A stretch of 44,108 nt of DNA, taken from assembly GCA_944389925.1 (NCBI GenBank), contig CALXOD010000019.1, positions 1-44,108 on the forward strand, in the 5' to 3' direction. A program made the position numbers and the translations under genes. The notes below the pieces were generated by a model. That model was not told the DNA's origin. It was given only the letters and a program-made list of their open reading frames with translations, and did no database searches. How positions within the stretch are numbered: position 1 is the first letter of the stretch; every line of letters begins with the position of its first letter. Source of the stretch: an uncultured Victivallaceae bacterium (lineage in GTDB: Bacteria > Verrucomicrobiota > Lentisphaeria > Victivallales > Victivallaceae). Below are positions 39,719-44,108 of the stretch, piece by piece.

Positions 39719-41524
39719 TTATGGTTTTGCATTCGTATTTCTTTGAGTCGGTGTCTGCTGATGCGACAGAAGTTGCAGGATTCTGCGGCGCAGCGCATGG
39801 TATGGTGCCGGTTCCGTCGCGAATGCCCGTCCGCTGTATCCGGCAAACGGCATGGCATAGATGTTCAGATGATCCGGCATTTCCCAGGCCGGAAAATAAA
39901 CCCGTTCCAGCAATTCGTCTGCCAGCTGCGGCGACTCTTGCGCCAGCATCCGCAGCAGGGCCGTATCGACCATCCCTTCGCGGTAATGGAGCTGACGCAG
40001 GCCGGTCCGCAAACCATCCGGTCCCCGATAGAAAAACCAGGCATCTCCCGGCGGATGACCGGGATTCTGACTGCCATTGGGGTAAGGCCCGAGTGAATTT
40101 TCATATTCATCGGCGCCGCGGTAAACGTTGGCCGCCCAGTTGAGATAACCGGTGCAGCGGTATTTGAAGGCGAGCAGCGGGTACAACCGATTGCCTGCTG
40201 CCGGATGGTCCAGCTGCCGGTTCGGAAAGGGCGGGCGCGGGTCGCACGAGGAGTAAATCCAGAATTCCTGTCCCCGTTTTTTCCGCTCGGCATTCAATGC
40301 CTGACCGAAACGAAGTTTCTGAAGATGTATGACCGCAACGTCAACGTCCGGATAAAGAGCGGTGCGGATGGTGGCGTCGATATTCCTTACGCCGGGCATG
40401 GTTTCGCGCAGCAGCCGGACATAGTCCCGGTAACGGGAAATTTGAGAATCTGTGGGTTCATCCATGACGTGTTGGCGGTAACGACTCAGGCAACCGGCGT
40501 GCTGCAGTTCGGCGTGAAGCTGCGGCAGGAACTGGCGCAATACTTCCAATCGTTCCGGATCATCCAGTTTCAGTTCCCGCGTTTTTCCGTCGGCGCAGCG
40601 AATGTGCAGCGGCAGCATCCAGCTGTGCAAATGGGTGCCGACATATCCCCGGAAACCCAGACGATCGAAGAGTTGCAACCAGCGGCGGAATCCGGTGAAG
40701 TCAAAACGATAACGGCCGTTGTTCTCCTGCACAGTCGGTATCAGCGGAACTTTGCCGAAAATATGCGGTGTGAAAATCACATTATCTCCTGCATGGCGCA
40801 ACTGTCTGCCTGCCTGTTCAATAAGCTGCCAGTGGGCTTCACTCCAGTATTCCGGAACGGTGCCGCTGGTAAGATTTTCCGGTTCGATCCACAGCCAGTG
40901 CATGGAGTCGATGAAATACTCTGGAGGAATACGAATTGGAAACACTTCAAAAGAATAACGCAGAAGGCGCTTTCCCGAGCCGCATTGTGCGATGATGTTC
41001 CCCTGGTAGAAACCCGGTGCAACGTCTTCCGGAATGGCGATTTCCGCCAGAACGCCGCCGGTTTTACCCGATTCCAGGTGCAATCTGTCATGCGGGGCGT
41101 TGTCCACGGCTTCCAGCAGATCGAAGGGGGCTTCGCGGATGAAATGCGGTTTCCAGTGTTCCGGAGCGGCGCCGTCGGGATAGTTCTTCACGCCCTGGTG
41201 ATTGCCTTCGACGTGAACCGGAATGAGGTCATGCAGGGCAGTCGTTCCGGTAAACGGCTGCTTTCCCAGGTGTTCGGGGGGACCGGCGAAGGAAAAACGT
41301 ACTTCCGTTGGTTTTTCGGAGCGGGTTACGGCCAGAAAGATGACCCGGCCGCCTCGGGGTACCGGTATCGGTTGCTCCAACAGTGCCTCCCGTGGGTAGC
41401 AGTCCGTGAAAACCGGATACGCAGGGTCGATGTTCCCGGTCTGCCAGTCGGCTGATTCCGCACTGCCGACGACAGCGATAAGGAACAGGATCATCCCGTA
41501 TAATCGAAAAATGAGTTTCTGCAT
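39719..41524 (-). CDS. Secreted GH123/DUF4091-like glycoside hydrolase (copy 1)
   Basis: This 601-residue protein matches its neighbour at 37907-39697 along most of its length: both start with MQKLI, both have SGxVPEYWSExHW, the Asp-Glu pair (here Asp355-Glu356 in HVMDEPTDS), YLNWAANVYRGADEY and PPGDAWFFYRGPDGLRTG. It also has a signal peptide (LYGMILFLIAVVGSAES). Both copies keep the catalytic residues, so differing substrate preference is more likely than loss of function. The ribosome binding site is weak (AAGGGAAA). The C-terminal tail is longer and polar. Confidence 0.82.
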   Translation of the reverse strand: MQKLIFRLYGMILFLIAVVGSAESADWQTGNIDPAYPVFTDCYPREALLEQPIPVPRGGRVIFLAVTRSEKPTEVRFSFAGPPEHLGKQPFTGTTALHDLIPVHVEGNHQGVKNYPDGAAPEHWKPHFIREAPFDLLEAVDNAPHDRLHLESGKTGGVLAEIAIPEDVAPGFYQGNIIAQCGSGKRLLRYSFEVFPIRIPPEYFIDSMHWLWIEPENLTSGTVPEYWSEAHWQLIEQAGRQLRHAGDNVIFTPHIFGKVPLIPTVQENNGRYRFDFTGFRRWLQLFDRLGFRGYVGTHLHSWMLPLHIRCADGKTRELKLDDPERLEVLRQFLPQLHAELQHAGCLSRYRQHVMDEPTDSQISRYRDYVRLLRETMPGVRNIDATIRTALYPDVDVAVIHLQKLRFGQALNAERKKRGQEFWIYSSCDPRPPFPNRQLDHPAAGNRLYPLLAFKYRCTGYLNWAANVYRGADEYENSLGPYPNGSQNPGHPPGDAWFFYRGPDGLRTGLRQLHYREGMVDTALLRMLAQESPQLADELLERVYFPAWEMPDHLNIYAMPFAGYSGRAFATEPAPYHALRRRILQLLSHQQTPTQRNTNAKP

Positions 41525-41542
41525 GTTGTTGTTTTATTTCCC

Positions 41543-43252
41543 TTATTGATTTTGTTGCGGATGTCCCGCATTCCGTTTTAGAATATCTCGGAGAACGGGT
41601 TCCAGCGCGTCGGCAAAACGAAAGAAGCCCAGATCCGTCGGATGCGCGCCGTCGATCGTCGCTTCTGTATCGGTCCCCAGCAGGGCATCACCGTTCACGA
41701 GGAACAGACGCGGAATCGTTTTCTGCAGCTCCTGCACGGTGGGACGGGTAATGCGACGATGGTCGCCGATTCGCGGACTGCCGTCGTATTTCGGATTGTT
41801 ACGCAATGGAGATTCGATGACAATGATCGGGATTTCCGGCTTGAGCTGCCGCAGTCGGGTGATGGAGTCGGTCAGTCGTTTTTTGACTTCATCTTCGGAG
41901 AATTTGATCATATTTCCCTGGCCGTCGAAAACATAAGCGGCGGCATCGATTTCTGCCAGTATTTCGACAAATTCCGGGTCCATGGTGCCGTTTCCGGAAA
42001 ATCCGAGATTGACGATCGGTATATGCAGCCGTCGTCCCAGAATGGCCGTATAGACCATACCCGGCCGGGAGGCACTGCATCCCTGCGTCATGGATGTGCC
42101 GTAGAAAACAACAGGCCGGAAGGCTGGGGCGGCCGGCTCAAGACGGCCTCCCGGAGGGAGAGTCAGTTCGATTTTTTCAACACCGGTATAGAGGGGCAGG
42201 TAAACCAGAAATTCCATCGTTTTACCTGAAGGCAGATGGATGAACGGATTTACGGTATTGACTTGATTCGTGCGGTGGGGACGGGCGCTGGCGGCCCAGG
42301 TCCAGTTTTTTCCGTCAATTTTGGCATATACATCCAGACCGTTGATACCGAGCGGAGTCATATGCGGCATGAAAGCGTTGCTGGTCAGAGTCCAGCGGAT
42401 TCCCCAGCGATTGGCGTTGACCGTCTTGAAATGCAGGTAGATACCGGTGGAATGGGTGGAGAGCGCCCATATCGGCGGCCGCACTGTTTCCCGGAAACGT
42501 TCCGGCAGCCGTCGATAGGGAAAGTCCCGGTTGTTCCAGCCGCGTCCCCGGATGAATTCCGGATGCTGTGCGGCGACGTCGATCCAGGCGGTTTCCGGCG
42601 GAAGATTGGCCTGATTCTTCAACGCTTCATCCAGACGGGTGGCGTCGGCGGTGCCATAGCTCATTTTCAAATTCCTGATTCTGCCGAGAAAGGACACCGT
42701 AAACCGTTGTTTCTCCCAGGAGGCTCCGACCGCAAAGCGTCGGCGCGGATCATGACCGAGGTCGCCGACTTTTTCCAGTACCCCCACGGATTCTCCGTCG
42801 ATTTTCAATTCGGTTCGTTCCGGCGTGTATGCCAGTTGGAAGCGGTGTTCTTGGCCGTCGTCGTACCGTTTCCTGGATAGCAGTTGTTTGCCAGGAGCGG
42901 TGTGGGCGGCGGCCAGCAGCCTTATTTTGCCCTGCCAGAAGCTCAGCGCCCAGCCGGTATATTCCGAATCCCCGTTCCGGGTGCCGAGAAGATACTGATT
43001 GTCCGCATGCCCAGGGGAATCGGTTTGAAAGGTGCCGGTCAACGTCCAGGGCATACCCCGCATGTCGAGTTGCGGCACATAACGGGGCATAATGCGGCCG
43101 GTCTCCTCCGGTCCGGCCGGACAGAAGGCGTATTCCACCGGTTCAGCGGTGGCTGTTCCATCAAGATCCCAACGGATTTCCTCGCTCATAGCAGCGGGAT
43201 TATACAGGAGCGGCAGGAGGAGAATGATCCATTGGAAGGGGAGTTGGGGCAT
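41543..43252 (-). CDS. Secreted LamG-like plus SGNH/GDSL hydrolase (copy 1)
   Basis: This is the paralogue of the gene at 36229-37905. It has a signal peptide (FQWIILLLPLLYNPAAM), a LamG-like part (TLTGTFQT, GYALSF-like block, HRFQLAYTPERTELKIDG) and the SGNH domain with Ser387 in FYGTSMTQG, NLGFSGNG, an Asn in GQGNM, and Asp534 and His537 in DGAHPTDLG. The catalytic set is complete. The total is 569 residues from the ATG at 43252; a TTG at 43279 is an alternative, and neither has a good ribosome binding site. It starts the hydrolase series after the pseudopilin gene, 115 bp away. Confidence 0.85.
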   Translation of the reverse strand: MPQLPFQWIILLLPLLYNPAAMSEEIRWDLDGTATAEPVEYAFCPAGPEETGRIMPRYVPQLDMRGMPWTLTGTFQTDSPGHADNQYLLGTRNGDSEYTGWALSFWQGKIRLLAAAHTAPGKQLLSRKRYDDGQEHRFQLAYTPERTELKIDGESVGVLEKVGDLGHDPRRRFAVGASWEKQRFTVSFLGRIRNLKMSYGTADATRLDEALKNQANLPPETAWIDVAAQHPEFIRGRGWNNRDFPYRRLPERFRETVRPPIWALSTHSTGIYLHFKTVNANRWGIRWTLTSNAFMPHMTPLGINGLDVYAKIDGKNWTWAASARPHRTNQVNTVNPFIHLPSGKTMEFLVYLPLYTGVEKIELTLPPGGRLEPAAPAFRPVVFYGTSMTQGCSASRPGMVYTAILGRRLHIPIVNLGFSGNGTMDPEFVEILAEIDAAAYVFDGQGNMIKFSEDEVKKRLTDSITRLRQLKPEIPIIVIESPLRNNPKYDGSPRIGDHRRITRPTVQELQKTIPRLFLVNGDALLGTDTEATIDGAHPTDLGFFRFADALEPVLRDILKRNAGHPQQNQ

Positions 43253-43367
43253 TTTTATGAATTTGCTTTGGGTTATCAAGGAAACGGTTACTGCGTTTAT
43301 ATGGCTGAATGTTTCGTGGAATACTCCAGAAATGTGAAATTGACCGGACGCACCCGGGAGACCGTAA
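43253..43367. other. Spacer between pseudopilin and SGNH genes
   Basis: This 115-bp gap has no gene. No terminator with a T run on the minus strand and no consensus promoter could be assigned, so read-through from the pseudopilin gene is possible. Confidence 0.4.
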
Positions 43368-44108
43368 TTAATTCAGCTGGTCATTAGGAGTACCGCGGCG
43401 GGTCCAGCGGGTTTTGTATTCATCGGAACACAGGGCGCTTTTGGTTTCCGCCGATACATGACCGTCATAATAGAGCATATTCAGGCTCTTGTTGTTGTCG
43501 TGCTGCAAATACAGAGACGGGTCGTCCGGCGTCTTGTTGAATATTCTTCCCTGAGCAAAGAAAATACCGGCGGCATGAACGTTCTGAGCGTTGTTGTCCG
43601 TTTTATCCGCAACTGTGAAAAAACGGCTCGGGGCTTTGACCTGCGATGCTTTACACGGGCCTCCGCGGGCGATATCTGTACGATTCCCATATTGAAAATA
43701 CGCCCCACTTCCCCAATGTTTCTGATCATCATCTGCCTTCCAGCCGGTGTAATTGTCACCATAGGTACAGACATCATACCATTCGGAAACCTGATCAATC
43801 CGGCTTTGAGGAATGGTTTTGATTGCGATCGGACAGGTGAAAACCCCGCGTTTGCGGGCGCCACGGCTTCCGGCATCAATAGAATCTGCCTTGTCTGCGG
43901 AAATGGAGGAAATATAGCGGCTTAACAGATGGGTCCAGTAAGAAACTCCGGTCCCGTCTTTACTCAAGCCGTTACAATGTGCATGCGCCGGTGCGAAATC
44001 ATCATTGTCCACGGCATAAAGATGCCGGGCGGTACCGATCTGCTTGAGGTTGGAGGCACAGCTGATCTTCTGGGCGGAGTGTCTGGCCCGGTTCAAGGCC
44101 GGCAACAG
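43368..44108 (-). CDS. Type II pseudopilin-like protein, N-terminus cut by window edge
   Basis: The frame reaches the window edge with the remains of the prepilin helix (LLPALNRAR and then SCASNLKQIGTARHLYAVD), which is the standard end of the pseudopilin N-terminal helix and its linker. The signal peptide and most of the helix lie outside. The C-terminal part has a His-Asp-Gly block (HDNNKSLNMLYYDGHVSAET), close to the H-X9-DG motif but with 11 residues between His and Asp. At least 246 residues are present. It heads the glycan-degradation series on the same strand and resembles the pseudopilin at 13762 in layout. Its function is unknown. Confidence 0.82.
   Translation of the reverse strand: MLPALNRARHSAQKISCASNLKQIGTARHLYAVDNDDFAPAHAHCNGLSKDGTGVSYWTHLLSRYISSISADKADSIDAGSRGARKRGVFTCPIAIKTIPQSRIDQVSEWYDVCTYGDNYTGWKADDDQKHWGSGAYFQYGNRTDIARGGPCKASQVKAPSRFFTVADKTDNNAQNVHAAGIFFAQGRIFNKTPDDPSLYLQHDNNKSLNMLYYDGHVSAETKSALCSDEYKTRWTRRGTPNDQLN

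Noticed and set aside
40205-41455. Plus-strand open frame of 416 codons
   Set aside because: It is antisense to the other GH123-like gene and has no ribosome binding site or motif.
43253-43367. Promoter candidate with TATAAA before the SGNH gene
   Set aside because: No -35 box at a proper distance could be found.
1-44108. CRISPR array, tRNA or rRNA genes
   Set aside because: No regularly spaced short repeats, cloverleaf genes or rRNA segments were seen; the only clear tandem repeat has a 136-bp unit without spacers.

Overview
The window reads as chromosomal DNA of an anaerobic, GC-rich bacterium, most likely of the phylum Lentisphaerota (Victivallales-like). This placement is inference. It rests on two type II pseudopilin-like proteins of the prepilin plus H-X9-DG type, on secreted GH123-like and SGNH proteins in tandem, on a URO-D-like methyltransferase in a sugar locus, and on an anaerobic gene set (HydG, the CbiD/CbiF/CbiG cobalt-early corrin route, and a two-subunit glycine decarboxylase). 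No rRNA, tRNA or CRISPR array was seen.

Left part (1-13541). A DDE transposase runs off the left edge. Next comes a promoter, a structured leader with an intrinsic terminator, and a two-gene [FeFe]-hydrogenase accessory unit (TM1266-type regulator, hydG). A secreted DNA/RNA nuclease follows, flanked by inverted copies of a 136-bp repeat. On the minus strand lie gcvH-gcvPA-gcvPB, a lipoprotein, and topA with an unusual triple-repeat C-terminus. On the plus strand are gnd and a small DUF1805 (YunC-like) gene.

Centre (13573-29064). A sigma70-like promoter and a cobalamin riboswitch lead a 15-gene, mostly overlapping operon. The first gene is a pseudopilin. Then come cbiL, a cobD-cbiP fusion, cobA, cbiC, cbiD, cbiET, a cbiF-cbiG fusion, cbiH, cbiA, cbiB, cobC, cobU, cobT and cobS. 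Together they cover nearly all of anaerobic corrin-ring synthesis, amidation, adenosylation and nucleotide-loop assembly. The cobalt chelatase (cbiK/cbiX) and the precorrin-6A reductase (cbiJ/cobK) are not in the cluster. An FMN riboswitch and ribB follow.

Right part (29862-44108, all minus strand). Two catabolic units lie here. The upstream one is headed by a second pseudopilin (cut by the window edge), then SGNH, GH123-like, GH123-like, SGNH, GH20 hexosaminidase and a URO-D-like methyltransferase. It looks like an amino-sugar glycan degradation locus. The other has its own promoter and encodes an HpcH/HpaI aldolase, an IlvD/Edd dehydratase and a D-2-hydroxyacid dehydrogenase, which suggests a sugar-acid route. 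The last of these genes and ribB meet tail to tail. Neither has a stop codon where its family normally ends, so the two frames overlap antisense by about 560 bp.

The strongest candidate for something new is a pseudopilin as first gene behind a B12 riboswitch, combined with the same pseudopilin-first layout in the glycan locus.
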